This document shows positions 45,480 to 57,700 of a stretch of DNA of 64,000 nt, piece by piece. The position numbers and the translations under genes are program-made. Source of the DNA: Inia geoffrensis (Eukaryota > Chordata > Mammalia > Artiodactyla > Iniidae); assembly GCA_036417435.1 (NCBI GenBank), contig CM070899.1, positions 152,286,237-152,350,236 on the forward strand, in the 5' to 3' direction. Every line of letters starts with the position of its first letter. The first letter of the stretch is position 1. Under the pieces are notes generated by a model that did no database searches, had not been told where the DNA came from, and saw nothing but the letters and a program-made list of their open reading frames with translations.

Positions 45480-46010
45480 AGAAGCTAACATAGGAAAAAA
45501 TGTTCAACTTCACTGATAAAGAAATGTACATTGGGCTTCCCTGGTGGCGCAGTGGTTGAGAGTCCACCTGCCGATGCAGGGGACATCGGTTCGTGCCCCG
45601 GTCGGGGAAGATCCCACATGCCACGGAGCGGCCGGCCCTGTGAGCCATGGCCGCTGAGCCAGAGCTTCCGGAGCCTGTGCTCTGCAATCGGAGAGGCCAC
45701 AACAGTGAGAGGTCCCCGTACCGCCAAAAAAAAAAAAAAAAAAAAAAAAAAAAGAAATGTACATTAAAACAAGATGTAAGAATCATGTCTATTAAATTAG
45801 CAAAAATATTTTTTGAGGATGAGGGTGTGGTGAAACTGGCTGTCATTTATTGCTGGTAGCATTGTAAATTGGTACAATTCACTCGGAGGATAATTTGGCA
45901 GCAAGCAACGAGAGCTGTAAAATGTTCACACCCTGTGGAAATAATCTAAAATGTGGAAACATTTTTTTCTGAGAGGAAAAAAAAAAGGATGTTCGCAAGA
46001 GCATTATTAA
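45480..46010 (+). repeat. Old L1-type fragment with a SINE
   Basis: 'aaatgttcaacttcactgata' and, past the SINE, 'gagggtgtggtgaaactggctg' and 'ttggtacaattcactcggagg' are sense ORF2-type blocks. Confidence 0.7.
45533..45750 (+). repeat. Young CHR-type SINE
   Basis: Near-consensus with a long A-tail and target duplication AAAGAAATGTACATT (45518-45532 and 45751-45765). Confidence 0.97.
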
Positions 46011-46296
46011 TATAGCAGGGCATCCTCCATTCAGACAGGCGGTACGAGTTTGGCTGTTTATAGGAGGGTGGGCTTGTAATCTTCTGAACGGTCGTTTGCA
46101 CTAATTGATATACATAAAGGGCGGGTTTGTTTTTTAGCTGAAGGAAAAGTGAGAAAGTGTGAGTGTGTGATTGAGAAAAAATGGAGGAGATTGGCCTGGT
46201 GTCTGTTCAGACCCAGGCATTTTGGATGGTCTTTTTTTTTCTCTCTCTCTTCTTTCTTAGTGTAACTCAACTCTATGAGGTTTAAGTAGAAATGGT

Positions 46297-46472
46297 CAGG
46301 GACTTACCTGGTGGTCCAGTGGTTGAGACTCTGTGCTCCCAATGCAGGGGGTGCAGGTTCAATCCCTGGTCAGGGAACTAGATCCCATGTGCCGCAACTA
46401 AAAGTCCCGCAGGGCTGCACATGGCAATTAAGACCTGGCGCAGCCAAATAAATATTTTTTTTTAAAAAAAGT
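46297..46472 (+). repeat. tRNA-derived SINE
   Basis: 'gggacttacctggtggtccag' head, 'ccctggtcagggaactagatccc' body and 'gcgcagccaaataaat' tail. Confidence 0.9.
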
Positions 46473-46559
46473 GGAAAAGGTCTGTCTCTGGAAGACTATT
46501 ATGTTTTCCTATTTGCTTTTTTCTTGTGAAATATCTTGTAAATAAAAAGTATATAAATA

Positions 46560-46925
46560 ATGCATATTAAAGAATTATAATAAAAAGAAACTCTGTGTGC
46601 TCAGCACCCAGCTTAAGAAATAGAAACTTAGCATCCTTCTTTCCCATTCCAGTTAACCTCTACCCTGAATTTTATATTAATAAATCCTTTTCTTTTCATT
46701 ACAGTTCGTGCGTCCTCATTACTTAAGCAATATAGTATTTGGTTTTGCCTGTTTTTGTCTTTGTTGTATTTTGACATTTACTGTATGTATTTTCTGTGTC
46801 TTGTTTTTTGTGCTTAATATTGAATTATTGAGGTGTATCTGTGTTAATGCTTATAACTGTAGCTTGTTCATTTGTTCTGATGTATTCAACATTTCCACTG
46901 TGTGAATTTACCAAATTTGCTGGAG
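46560..46925 (-). repeat. Old L1-type 3' fragment
   Basis: 'gctcagcacccagcttaagaaatagaaac' and 'ttgttctgatgtattcaacatttccactgtgtgaat' are the reverse complement of an L1M 3' region. The 65-codon open frame inside it is not a gene. Confidence 0.65.
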
Positions 46926-47051
46926 GTGGGGTCACTAAATCTGCATTTTAAACAAGCACCCCCGAGTAGGACTAATGCAGGTAGTTTTGAGAAATATTCT
47001 TAGAGGGTAAGTCCAAGCTGTTACTTTTTATTCTTCCAGCTCTCTAACTCT

Positions 47052-47225
47052 CACTGTTGTGGCCTCTCCCGTTGCGGAGCACAGGCTCCGGACGTGCAGG
47101 CTCAGCGGCCATGGCTCACGGGCCCAGCCACTCTGCGGCATGTGGGATCTTCCTGGACTGGGGCACGAACCCCTGTCCCCTGCATCGGCAGGCGGACTCT
47201 CAACCACTGCGCCACCAGGGAAGCC
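47052..47225 (-). repeat. CHR-type SINE lacking its A-tail
   Basis: Antisense near-consensus copy with target duplication CTCTAACTCT (47042-47051 and 47226-47235). The plus strand goes directly from the duplication to 'cactgttgtggcc', so the last 20 or so bases and the A-tail are absent. Confidence 0.92.
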
Positions 47226-47269
47226 CTCTAACTCTACCTTTTAATTTCATTTAAACTGCTTGTCTCTGC

Positions 47270-47650
47270 TTTTCCAAAAATATTGTCCCATCTTTCTTCA
47301 CCTAGGTAATTCTTATTCTTTAAGTTTCCTCATTAACCTATAAACTCCTCCAAGGCAAAGATTATCATCATTATCATTGTTGTCATTGACATTTATATAG
47401 CAGATACAATGTACCAGATACTATGCAAAGAGTTTTCTATATATCATCTCATTAATCCTCATCCAACCCCGTAAAGAAGTTACTGAGCTTATCCCCATTT
47501 TACAGATAAGAAAGTAAGTGTCAAAGAGAGTAAGTAACTTGCCCAAGTACAACAGCTTTTTAAATGTGGACCTCTTTCACTGTTTTCTCTCTGTACTTCC
47601 CGTGTCTGGTGTAGGACTTGGTACATAGCACTCAATAAATGTTTTTCAAG
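47270..47650 (+). repeat. L2 LINE 3' end split by a MIR
   Basis: 'tcctcattaacctataaactcctccaaggcaaag' before and 'tggtgtaggacttggtacatagcactcaataaatg' after the MIR are one sense L2 3' end. Confidence 0.75.
47385..47560 (-). repeat. MIR SINE nested in L2
   Basis: 'gacatttatatagcagatac', 'ccccattttacagataagaaag' and 'agtaacttgcccaagtac' follow reverse-complement MIR. Confidence 0.85.
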
Positions 47651-48329
47651 CTGAACTGAAGGGAAAAATCAAAGAGAAGAGGTGTAAAACCATCCCTTTA
47701 GTTCAGATACTGGAGTGCGAATGGAAAAGAGGAGCTAGGAACGAGATGTGGGATGCCAGATTATCACAGAGTTGAAATCCGGGGAGTGAGGTTGTGGGAA
47801 GGAATGAGGAAAAGACAAGGCATTTCCATTTTTTTACTTTGGGCGCCTCTGTATTTTTGGAAATTTTTACAGAAAGCACGTGGTGCTTTTACAATTAAGG
47901 GGGTGGGGGCAGTGTGGAGGCAGAAGCTACGTGACTTGGCACCAGCAAAATACAGGAAACAGGGGGAAAGCGAAATCTAAGCCAGAGGCACGCTGGAGGT
48001 GGGAAGCCTGATTAAAAGAGCCTAGACATGACAGCCCTGAGAATATAATATGTATTAATATTAATGGAAGTTTGACAAAAAGGGGAGGGAAGGAATGTGA
48101 CACTAGGGTTTAGGAAGAATTCTTCTGAGGTAGAAAGGTTTATTGATCTTGCCTTTTTGTTCTGTATCTCCCAGTGCCTGCCACAGTGCTTGGTGATAAC
48201 ATTCATTTATTGGAGACTCACTATGGGCCAGACACTAAGCTCTTTATGTCATGGATTGAAGCAATGTCTTTAATTTTTCTCTCTTGAATATGACTTACAC
48301 ATGGCTGCCAAATCAAACTTCCTCAGATG
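47651..48329. other. No recognised feature
   Basis: The only longer open frame, 47753-47980 on the plus strand (75 codons), has no domain signature. Nothing else. Confidence 0.4.
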
Positions 48330-48490
48330 CTAACCATGCTTCTCCTCTATTGGAAAACCATCAATGACAGACACTCCATTCCCCAGAGAATAATATCCAA
48401 ACTCAGTTTGGCAACTAAGAGCCTTCTTGGTGTGACCCTCACTCACCTGTCCTGCTTTGTCTCACACTGCTGCTTTTCTAGCACAAGTTC
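48330..48490 (+). repeat. L2 LINE fragment
   Basis: 'aataatatccaaactcagtttggc' and 'cttcttggtgtgaccctcactcacctgtcc' follow sense L2. Confidence 0.75.
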
Positions 48491-48494
48491 CTTG

Positions 48495-49170
48495 CCTGTG
48501 AGCATGCCTTCATTAATTCATCCAATGAACATTTACTGAGCACCTACTACATAGCAGGCACTGCTTTAGGTGCCAGGGAAAGAATGGCAAATAGGAGAAA
48601 TGGCTCCCTCCCCCCAGTGAAGTTTACCAAAACAAATAAGTAAACAAGAAAAGATCAGGAAAGTGTAAAGCCTTTGATGAAAATAAAAGAGGATAAGGGC
48701 TTCCCTGGTGGTGCAGTGGTTGAGAGTCTGCCTGCCTATGCAGGGGACACAGGTTCGTGCCCCCGTCCGGGAATATCCCACATGCCGCGGAGCGGCTAGG
48801 CCCGTGAGCCATGGCCGCTGAGCCTGCGCGAACGGAGCCTGTGCCCCGCAACGGGAGAGGCCACAACAGTGAGAGGCCTGAGTATCGCAAAATAAATAAA
48901 TACATAAAAACAAAAATATAAAATCAAATCAAACCTGTGACGTCAGTTGGGAGGCCACTGCAGGAATTCAGACGAGAGATCATGGTCCCCTGGGACTAGA
49001 GCTTGGTGGTGGAGATGGGACGGTGGACAGATGGGGTTGAGAGGAATCTGGGAGGTAAAGCTGATAGGGTTTGGTGATGATGTGGATTCTGAAGTGAGGG
49101 AGAGAGGAGGTGTGGAGAATGTGCAAGAAGCCCAGTCATAGGGTAGAAACAAAGGGAACTATGAAAAGTC
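48495..49170 (-). repeat. L2 LINE split by a SINE
   Basis: 'gaacatttactgagcacctactacatagcaggcactgc' is the L2 3' end in reverse. After the SINE, 'ggaggccactgcaggaattcagacgagagatcatgg' is an interior L2 block in the same orientation. Confidence 0.75.
48697..48911 (+). repeat. Young CHR-type SINE
   Basis: Near-consensus copy with an 'aaaataaataaatac' tail, inserted in L2. Confidence 0.93.
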
Positions 49171-49482
49171 AGTCATCTTGACTCTCACCAATACCATTTA
49201 AGTATTCCCTGCTCATGGCTGGGGGGCACGGGGTAGGGGGCAGGTAGCAGAGCCGCAAAGCAAGTCATGCATCGCCCCTCAAGAGCTCACATCTTACAAG
49301 GTAGACACATCTGTACAATATGAGAAACAGGGTGAAAGAAAAAGACCACTTATGTTATAAGCCAGTGAGCTGTCCTTTAAATACTATTAGGAAGTCGGCA
49401 TAGGAGGGGCTGGAGCCTGGGCAGGGCCGAGGAGTGGGAGAGAGAGAGGGAGCCAGGCTTTCGACGACCTGCTTTTATCCCC

Positions 49483-49544
49483 TCAGAGCTTGACGATGTC
49501 CATGTGGAAGAAGCGCTTGTTCTCAACGTGGACGATCCTAGGGT
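49483..49544 (-). other. Short coding-like segment of unknown origin
   Basis: On the minus strand the frame reads PRIVHVENKRFFHMDIVKL and then a stop (TGA at 49483-49485). It is preceded by a possible 3' splice acceptor (CTCTCACAG, exon side from 49544). Codon choice is GC-ending (CGC, AAG, GTC, CTC) unlike the flanking DNA, as in a terminal coding exon. I do not recognise the protein. It could be a last exon, a pseudogene relic or chance. No upstream exon was found. Confidence 0.25.
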
Positions 49545-51040
49545 CTGTGAGAGCCCCAAATGTGTAAAGTGTTAGAGACAAAGATGTTTTTTCTGATTTC
49601 TCAGATAGACTGAAGCCTAGAGTGATCAACTGACCTGTCCAAAACCAGTTGGCTAGTAAATAACCTCACCCAAACCAGAGGCTGGCTCTTCAGACCCTTG
49701 GTTCTGTGCTGCCTCCACACCCGGCCTCCTAAATCTAGGGTTGCTCACAGACCATGAGCACACATCACATTCCTAGCTGGGGTGGGGGTTACGCCTGCTT
49801 GTACTAATAATGCAGCTTTTGTGTCCCTCCATGTCCTCTAACTGACTCCTTCTTGCAGGACACTCTTCTAGGACATTTCACATTAATCCAGTGCCAGATT
49901 CTCAGAATGTCCAAACTTTCTCATTCCCTGTTGTACCCCCGCCCCAGGCCGAAACACTTCCTCCCCTGGAGAGATGGTACCCCTGGATTTCACATGAATT
50001 ACCCCGTACCTCTGCCTGCCAGCTTTTTTCCTTTACCTTCTGATCTGATTGTTATACATTATTGCTGTTATTATTTAACATACTGGTCATATTTGATTTA
50101 GAACAATGTTTGGGTAGATGAGATAAATGAAGATGGCATACTCTCATATTACCATGAAAGGGATGTAAAACCATTCCCAGCTAATGGGAATGTAATTTCC
50201 TCTCCTGTTTTCAGGTCTGGATAGTATCGGGAAATATTAATTGGCAACTTAGCAAGTCCATCCCTGAGGAATCACTCAAGTATCTAGTGAGCTCTTTAGC
50301 ACACTGCTTTCTGGCGAACCTAGACAAATTGGAGAGGAGTAGGCAGGAGAAAAACATCAAAGGCCATGAGAAAAGTTATTCTGAGTTATATGCATGTATA
50401 AATGTCCTGTCAGAGAAGAGTCTCTCACTGGAAGGGGCTCCGAAATCTAAGGCATGGAGGCCAAAATTTATATAGTGATATTAAAAAAAAAAATCAAAGG
50501 AGTCCTAATCAAGTAGCTGTTGTGCTGTTCCTATACAAACTGTACCTCAGGGAAACCAAATAGTTGACTAGAGGTAGTTCTCTTTATAGAAGTATTTCAG
50601 CTAATAAATGAAGAAGGAGTGACAGATTTAAAATATCATCATTTGGCAAACCGAAGTGAAATTAGGGCTTATCGATGTTTGCTAACATCACAAGAAAAGA
50701 GACAGAAAAACGAAAACAAAAACAAAACACCAGGTACCTCTTGACAGAAGTTACATAAGATCACTATGGAGTATTCTTGCCGCCCCTCTCCCAAATCCGA
50801 ACCTGATCATGTTTACAGATCCAACTACCAATATTACGAAAGCAGAGGATAGAGGAGCATGTTAAAGGACCCCCATAGGATGGAATTAGCCAAATACAGA
50901 CCTGTGGGAGACAGTTAAAGGACAAGTTTTTTTTTCAACAAATGAAATACAAGAAAGAGAGAGAGAGAGAGAAGAGGGAGGATTTTGTAAGGAATATATC
51001 AACCAATTGAATGTAGAGAACTTATTTGGTCTCTAAAAAA
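49545..51040. other. No recognised gene or repeat
   Basis: About 1.5 kb between ZNF774 and IQGAP1. A (GA)n run lies near 50950-50972. Otherwise nothing recognised. Confidence 0.4.
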
Positions 51041-51048
51041 TAAAAACA

Positions 51049-51160
51049 GGGAATTCCCTGGCAGTCCAATGGTTAGGACTCGGCACTTTCACTGCAGTGG
51101 CCCAGGTTCAATTCCTGGTCGGGAAATTGAGATCCCGCAAACCATGCGGCAAGGCCAAAA
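51049..51160 (+). repeat. tRNA-derived SINE, short type
   Basis: 'ggaattccctggcagtccaatgg' head with target duplication AAAAAATAAAAACA (51035-51048 and 51161-51174). Confidence 0.92.
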
Positions 51161-51305
51161 AAAAAATAAAAACAAAAAACACAAGATAATTAGGGAAACA
51201 TGAACATTGACTGGAGTATTTGATGATTACAAAATCACTGTTCATTTTTGGTAGGAGCAATAATAGTACTGTGTCTACATTTAGTAGAACAGCTACCTTT
51301 TAAAG

Positions 51306-51490
51306 CAGTGGTTCTCAACCTTGAGTATGCATTATAATCACCTGGAGGGCTTATTAAGCCACATATTGCTGGACCCCACCCCTAGATTTTCCAGTTCAGT
51401 AGGTCTGGGGTGGGGACTTAGAATTTGCATTTCTAACAAGTTCCCAGTTGATGATAATGCTACTGGTCTGGGCTCACATTTTAAGAATTT
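51306..51490 (+). mobile_element. MER5A hAT-type DNA transposon
   Basis: Starts with the terminal inverted repeat 'cagtggttctcaacctt' and contains 'aatcacctggagggcttatt', 'ttcagtaggtctggggtggggac' and 'gcatttctaacaagttcccag'. The right terminus is degraded. Confidence 0.92.
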
Positions 51491-51509
51491 ACAGCTCTGG
51501 ATTAACCAG

Positions 51510-51511
<2 letters not shown>

Positions 51512-51542
<31 letters not shown>

Positions 51543-51732
51543 GTTACGCGGGCCTCTCACTGTTGTGGCCTCTCCCGTTGCGGAGCACAGGCTCTGGACG
51601 CGCAGGCTCAGCAGCCATGGCCCAAGGGCCCAGCCGCTCCGCGGCATGTGGGATCTTCCCGGACCGGGGCACGAACCCGTGTTCCCTGCAACAGCAGGTG
51701 GACTCTCAACCACTGTGCCACCAGGGAAACCC
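51512..51732 (-). repeat. Young CHR-type SINE
   Basis: Antisense near-consensus copy with a tail of about 29 T on the plus strand and an approximate target duplication CCAGAATTTT/CCAGATTTTT. Confidence 0.95.
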
Positions 51733-53506
51733 CAGATTTTTTTTTTATGATAATTACCTATTAAAGAAAGAGTTTAGGTTATCAGCTGAGTTCTATCCCC
51801 GGATGAGTTACAGCACTCAGGTGGCACTCCACATAATGGAAGAGAACTAGTGTTCCAAGGCTGATGCATTAATTTAGTCTGTATTGTTACAGGAAAGCTT
51901 GAAAGAAAACACCTTCAGTCTCCCACTCTTCTCTCCGGAGTGCTCAACACCCAACTCACTCCTTAACCACTTATATCTGCCATGAGGATCGAGGACCCCA
52001 GCACGGGACCCTATAAAGCTCTCGGGAACTTAGGCTACATCCCTCCATCATTTCCAAGTTCAGAGTGGTTTGATGGATATAATATGGGTCCTCCAGGCCT
52101 GTGGTGTCTCAGAGACACTCCCAGAGCTGGTCTGTTCCATGTTGTTGAAGAGGAGACCTGCAGAGATATCCTGGCTCTTCCGTTAGTTCATCACGTGACC
52201 CGTAATGAGTCACATAATGAGTTGAGCATTTGAAGGCCTTAGGTTTTCAATAGGTAAAAAAAGAAGTCCCTCGATATGAGAGAAAGTGGGACACCTTCGG
52301 AAACATTAGCCACAGCTCCTTGGAAGAAAAGACACTGGCAACAATACCGTAACATTAAACTTTACAGGTATTACACTTTATAGTTTAACAACAAAGTGCT
52401 TGCGTGTGTGTGCATGTGCGTGTATATGTATCAGATCCTCACAATAACCTTGTGAGGTAAGTAAGGTAGGGACTGAGAGAAGGGGAAAGTCTGGCCAAAT
52501 TAGGTGTCAAGGGGCCAAGACACAAACACCTCACCTTCTCAACGAAGTCAGTGTGACTTCCAACACACTGCCTTCCCTCCATTTCTTCAATTAAATAGAG
52601 GACTATACTAGTGCATAAAATGAATGGCCCTAAAAGGGTCAGAGACTTGCGTTAACTTACAACTAAAGGGCCAGTGACTAAGCAAATTACAAAACAAGGG
52701 TTACATCCTTCATCTAAATGCCAGGAAGGATCCCTGCAATATCATTTAACATTCTCAGCAACTTTGCTTCCAGAATTTTACAGTCCTCATCCAGGTTCCT
52801 CTGGGCTGTTCATCACAGGATATTTTCTATGCCTCAGATGGCAGCAAACCTCCAGGGGGAGTACCTCATACACTGCTGTACAAAGAGCTTCTAAAATTCT
52901 TCTAGTCTCCAAGTCACAAGACTGCAGACATCCTCTATGATAATTCTGCCTTGTCATGGCAATGAGATATCTGGTGACTGCATAGCACTGGATTAGGAGA
53001 GTATTTTCTGTTTTATTAAATTTATGTGTCCACACCCCGAATCTTCTAGTTCCAGTCTAATTTCTTGCAAGTTCTGGGCTTGTGGGGCTGCAATAACAAA
53101 TTCCTTATTGAGTAATAAGGCTGATAAAAGCAACCAACTCTGTATTGAGTATCTTCTAAAGGCCAGGCATTGTATCAAGGGCTTTGTATAAGATATCAAA
53201 TATGAATCATTAATGATGAGAATGTGACATTTATCTGACTTCTCTTTTAGTAACCAGGCATCAAGCATTAAACTCACATTTTTCTGTCTAAGAGTCAGTC
53301 AAAAACACTGAAGGAATGCCTTTTGCGTTTAGAACATTATTTGGACCCTGTAGGTTTATCCTCGCCATTAAAGCACAGAAAAAGAACAGATCAGGGCCCG
53401 ACTTGAGCTGCCGACACCCAGTTTCAGGTTTTCTCTATTTGGAGCGCTTAAAGATAATAGCAATGGAAATTTGAAAGGGAGGAGAAGAACCATTAAAGAC
53501 TATTTC
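51733..53506. other. ZNF774 3' flank and probable 3' UTR; weak MIR-like parts
   Basis: The 3' UTR extends down from 53506 for an unknown distance. MIR-like reverse-complement traces occur near 52360-52480 and 53120-53210. Short open frames near 52674-53277 have no domain. Confidence 0.4.
53012..53017 (-). terminator. ZNF774: Candidate ZNF774 poly(A) signal
   Basis: AATAAA on the minus strand about 490 bases after the stop codon. It is the nearest canonical signal I noticed. Transcript data would be needed to show it is used. Confidence 0.3.
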
Positions 53507-54747
53507 CTAGATCAAATGGGTGTTCTGATGGCATAAAAGGTGTGCCTTCTGGCGGAAGCTCTTGTCACATTTACTACAGTGAAACGGTTTTTCTCCCGTA
53601 TGTGTTCTCTGGTGTGTGAGAAAATGGGAACGCTGATTGAAGGTTTTGCCACACTCAGGACAGCGATAGGGTCTGTCTCCTAAGTGGATTCGTTGATGGG
53701 TAATGAAGTGGGAGCTCTGATTGAAGCTCTTCCCACACTCACCACATTTATAGGGTCTTTCTCCTGTGTGGATCCGTTGGTGCTTGATGAGGGCAGAGCT
53801 GTCAGCAAATCCTTTCCCACAGCTGTCACACTGAAAAGGCCTCTCACCTGTGTGTGTCCTCTGGTGCGTGACCAGATGTGAGCTCTGACTGAAACTTTTG
53901 TGGCAGTAAGGACAACTGAACGGCCTTTCTCCTGAGTGAGTGCTCATGTGAGCCACAAAATGGGAACTATCTCTAAAGCCCTTCCCGCACTCTGGGCACT
54001 TAAAGGGCCGTTCTCCTGTGTGGCTTCGCTGGTGCTTAATCAAATCCGAGCTCTGGCTGAAACTCTCCCCACAGTCATTACACCTGTAAGGCTTCACTCC
54101 TGTGTGGGTCCTCTGGTGGGTGATGAAATTGGAGCTGCGACTAAAGCTTTTATGACACTTGAGGCATGTGTAGGGCTTCTCTCCTGTGTGGGTTCTTTGG
54201 TGCATTATGAGGTGTGGTTTCCGTCCGAAAGTCTTCCCACACTCTGGGCACTCATGGGGTCTCTCACCTGTGTGGGTTCTCTGATGTTTGATGAGGGTTG
54301 AGCTGTCGCTGAATTTTTTCTCACATCCATGGCATTGGTAGGGTTTCTCCCCTGTGTGTGTTCTGTGGTGGGTGACAAGGTCTGAACTCTGTTTGAAGCC
54401 TTTCCCACACTCCATGCATTTATAAGGCCTCTCACCGGTATGGGTTCTTAGGTGTCTTATGAGATAGGAACTCTGGTTAAAGCTTTTTCCACATTCTGCA
54501 CACATCGGCTTCTTTCCTATATATCCTTCCAGGAGCTTGTTTAATTCCTTCTCCTGTGAAAAGGGCTCCTGCTGGCCCTCTCCTAGAAGGGTTCCATGCT
54601 GCCCTTCTAATTCAAGACCCCTCTCCCAGTTTCCTCCCCAACAAGGAGTATGAGAAATATCTTTCTTGGCCCTTTCTGAGGATGTTCCACATTGTTCTGT
54701 TGTTTCAGAAATGTCCTGATTGAGTTTTACCACCTGATTCTTAAAGT
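53507..54747 (-). CDS. ZNF774: ZNF774 exon 4 (zinc-finger exon)
   Basis: Starts after acceptor TTTTTCAG with the last two bases of Asp-71 ([11 protein letters not shown]) and runs to the TGA at 53507-53509. The twelve fingers span about 53513-54502. By the standard C2H2 register the helix positions -1/3/6 for fingers 1-12 are Q-Y-R, Q-D-T, D-T-K, R-H-M, R-N-T, Q-D-K, D-H-A, Q-H-T, D-A-K, Q-H-T, Q-H-T and Q-H-C. Confidence 0.97.
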
Positions 54748-57700
54748 CTGAAAAATTAACAGAAGTAACAGAGAATAAAGTTATCACTTACCAGGAAAGA
54801 TCATCAGAAAGCAGCAAGAAAGATTAAAATTAGTGTTTTTGCAACAGACCACACTTAGTTTGACTACTCTCGTTTTCACTTTGTGAAAAGTTTACTGAAG
54901 ATCATTGAGCTTACAGAAAACATGAATTCCTAAGCCCTTTTTATTTTAAGATGGTCAGGTGAATCTTCAGGGGACCTTCATATCAAGAGTATACCACATA
55001 TTATCAAAACTGGGCAACTCCTTTCAAAGACGTTAGAGTCTAGACAAAAGTGAAATGTTTACTTAAAATGAAGACTTTACCTGGTCAATGACTGATTGCC
55101 CAGGAAGTCAAATTTAACCTTCTAATAGTAAGAACAAAAGTCTAGGGCAGCATTCCAAATTCCTCATTTAAACAAGGGCTGAAACGCTAGATTTCTGCCC
55201 ACCAGGTAACACATCTCACCTGTGTGGCTTTCCCTCAGGATCTTCCTAGTCTCAAAATTTTGGAGTGGTAGGACCCATGGCTCTTCCTTCTGCTCTAGCT
55301 GGGAGATTGCACTTGGTCTAGAAATCCTATAAGGAAGGTGAACACAGTATGTTAATGTGAGCCATCACACAAGGCCTGAGCAAAATGCAATCCCCCCTTC
55401 TTCCCTAGGTGGAGGAGAACACCCCAGGAAACTCTAATGTGTGTTAAGTCTCATTAAAAGGGCAGCCATGATGAAGTGATAAAAAAGGGTTCTCTCCCCA
55501 AGAGGCTGAGAAAAAGCTCTTTTCCTCCCATTAAAACAAAAAATCAGACTTGGGTGATAGAAACTCTAGAATAAGCACAATAACTCATCTCTCAAGGCAC
55601 AAGGCTAAACCCATGTGGAGATATAATTTTATCAAAACAAAGCTGCCATGACCTCCCCCTTAGAAAGAATCAAGGAAGTTAACTATAACTATAATGTTTA
55701 CTTTTTATTTATTTATTTTAAAAATATTTATTTATTTTTGGCTGTGTTGGGTCTTTTTTGCTGTGCTCAGGCTTTCTCCAGCTGCGGTGCATGGGCTTCT
55801 CATTGTGGTAGCTTCTCTTGTTGTGGAGCACGGGCTCTAGGCATGTGGGCTTCAGTAGTTGTGGCTCGCAGGCTCTAGAGCGCAGGCTCAGTAGTTGTGG
55901 CACACGGGCTTAGTTGCTCCGCCGCATGTGGGATCTTCCCAGACCAGGGCATGAACTCGTGTCCCCTGCACTGGCAGGCGGATTCTTAACCACTGTGCCA
56001 CCAGGTAAGCCCCATGTTTACTTTTTAAATTTTCCCAGAAGGGCAGCAGTCGGTATTGCCATGAGAAAAAGACAAACACTTGTAAGAAAAAAACAAAACC
56101 AAAACAAAAAATGGACAAAGAACATGAATAGGCAATTCAGAAAAGAAAAAAATACAAGCAGCTTATAAATATATGGAAAACTTTTAACCTCAACATTAAC
56201 CAAAGAAATTCAAATTAAAACAATGATACATTTAGGGAACATAGTGTAGAGGTAAAGAGTGCAAACTCAAGAGTCATATTGCCTGAATTTGAATCCTAAC
56301 TCTGCCTCTTACTAGCTGTGTGACCTCAGGAAAGTTACTTAAACTCTCTGTGTCTCAGTGTCTTCATCTATAAATTAGGGATAATGATAAAACCCACCTT
56401 ACAGAGTTGTCGTGAGGATTAAGTGATTAAGTCCTCAGTAAATGTTAGTTATCACTATTATTTTACCCAGACTCTTAGATTATGATACCTACCATGATAG
56501 AATATGAAGAAATGGACACTTTCATACAATGCTAACAGAAATAAATAGCTTGATTCAATCTTTTTGGAAGGCATTTTACAAAAAACACCAAATACCTTAG
56601 AAATCTATTCTCAAACCCAGCAATTCTAATTCTGGGAATTCTAAGGAAATGAAAAAAAGTAAAACCAAAAAAAAAAAAGAAAAAGAAAGAAAGTTGTGCA
56701 AAAGATATATTAGCTAATTATTAACTAATTACGCTTCAATAAACAATACTTTCAAAAAGACAATTAGCTAAGAGATCATCATCACAATATAGCTGAAAAT
56801 TTGAAATAACCTAAATGTCCCTCAACAAAGAAATAATTACATTTGATTGAGCCATATGAAATTGGCAGTTTATAGGTAAAAAGTGGTCAAAAAATGGTCA
56901 CATGTATGGTTCAATTTAATGTAATTGCTGTATTCCATAAAACAAAATACTAAGTGGTTATTTTAAGTAATGTACAGATATTTATTGTTGTCAAAATATA
57001 TTCACAATACAATGTGTAAGATTTACAACTGAATATTCAGTATGATCCCAATTTTTTTCTTTTCTTTCTTTTTTTTTTTAACTGTATATATGCTTAGGAA
57101 AATGGCTGGAAGGATCGTAACTCTTCAGCAGTAGGATGGATTACTTTTGTTTTCATTTTGCTTGCCTTTTTTTTGTGAGTACATATCACTTGTGTATTAG
57201 ATATGAAGTAAAGCAGGGAGAAGGCATTGCCATAGTATTTTTTTCCCCTTTTTTTGGTTTTTATTTTGGCCACACGGTGCAGCTTGCAGGATCTTAGTTC
57301 CCTGACCAGGGATTGAACCGGCTTCCCCTGCAGTGGGAGCGTGGAGTCTTATCCACTGGATGGCCAGGGGAGTCCTGCTACAGTATTTTAGAAAGAGCAC
57401 TGGAGGGTTTGTTTGTTTGTTTTTAAGTGACAGGAAAAAAACCATGGGGAGAGCTCCCCCTTTTCCACAAAGACCTGGGTTGAACTCTCACCTCTGCCAC
57501 TTAACGTTTTGCGTCTCAGGGTCCTGAGTTGGAAAAGGGGGATGAAAATACATCGAAGAGTTATGGTGAGGTATCAGTAAGACAATAAATATCAAATAAA
57601 TTTGCAAACTACTAAGTGCCATAAAAATGGAAGTCATTCTTTTTCTGCCAGGGAGGTAACAATTACTCTCACAGAGATCTGAAGCTCTAAGAGACCAACA

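Noticed and set aside
46708..46905. 65-codon Cys/Phe-rich frame resembling a membrane peptide
   Set aside because: It lies within an antisense old L1 3' region. The hydrophobic character comes from T-rich DNA.
53684..54435. Open frames overlapping the ZNF774 finger exon (65 and 121 codons on plus, 76 on minus)
   Set aside because: They are shadow frames created by the repeated finger codons. They show no independent features.
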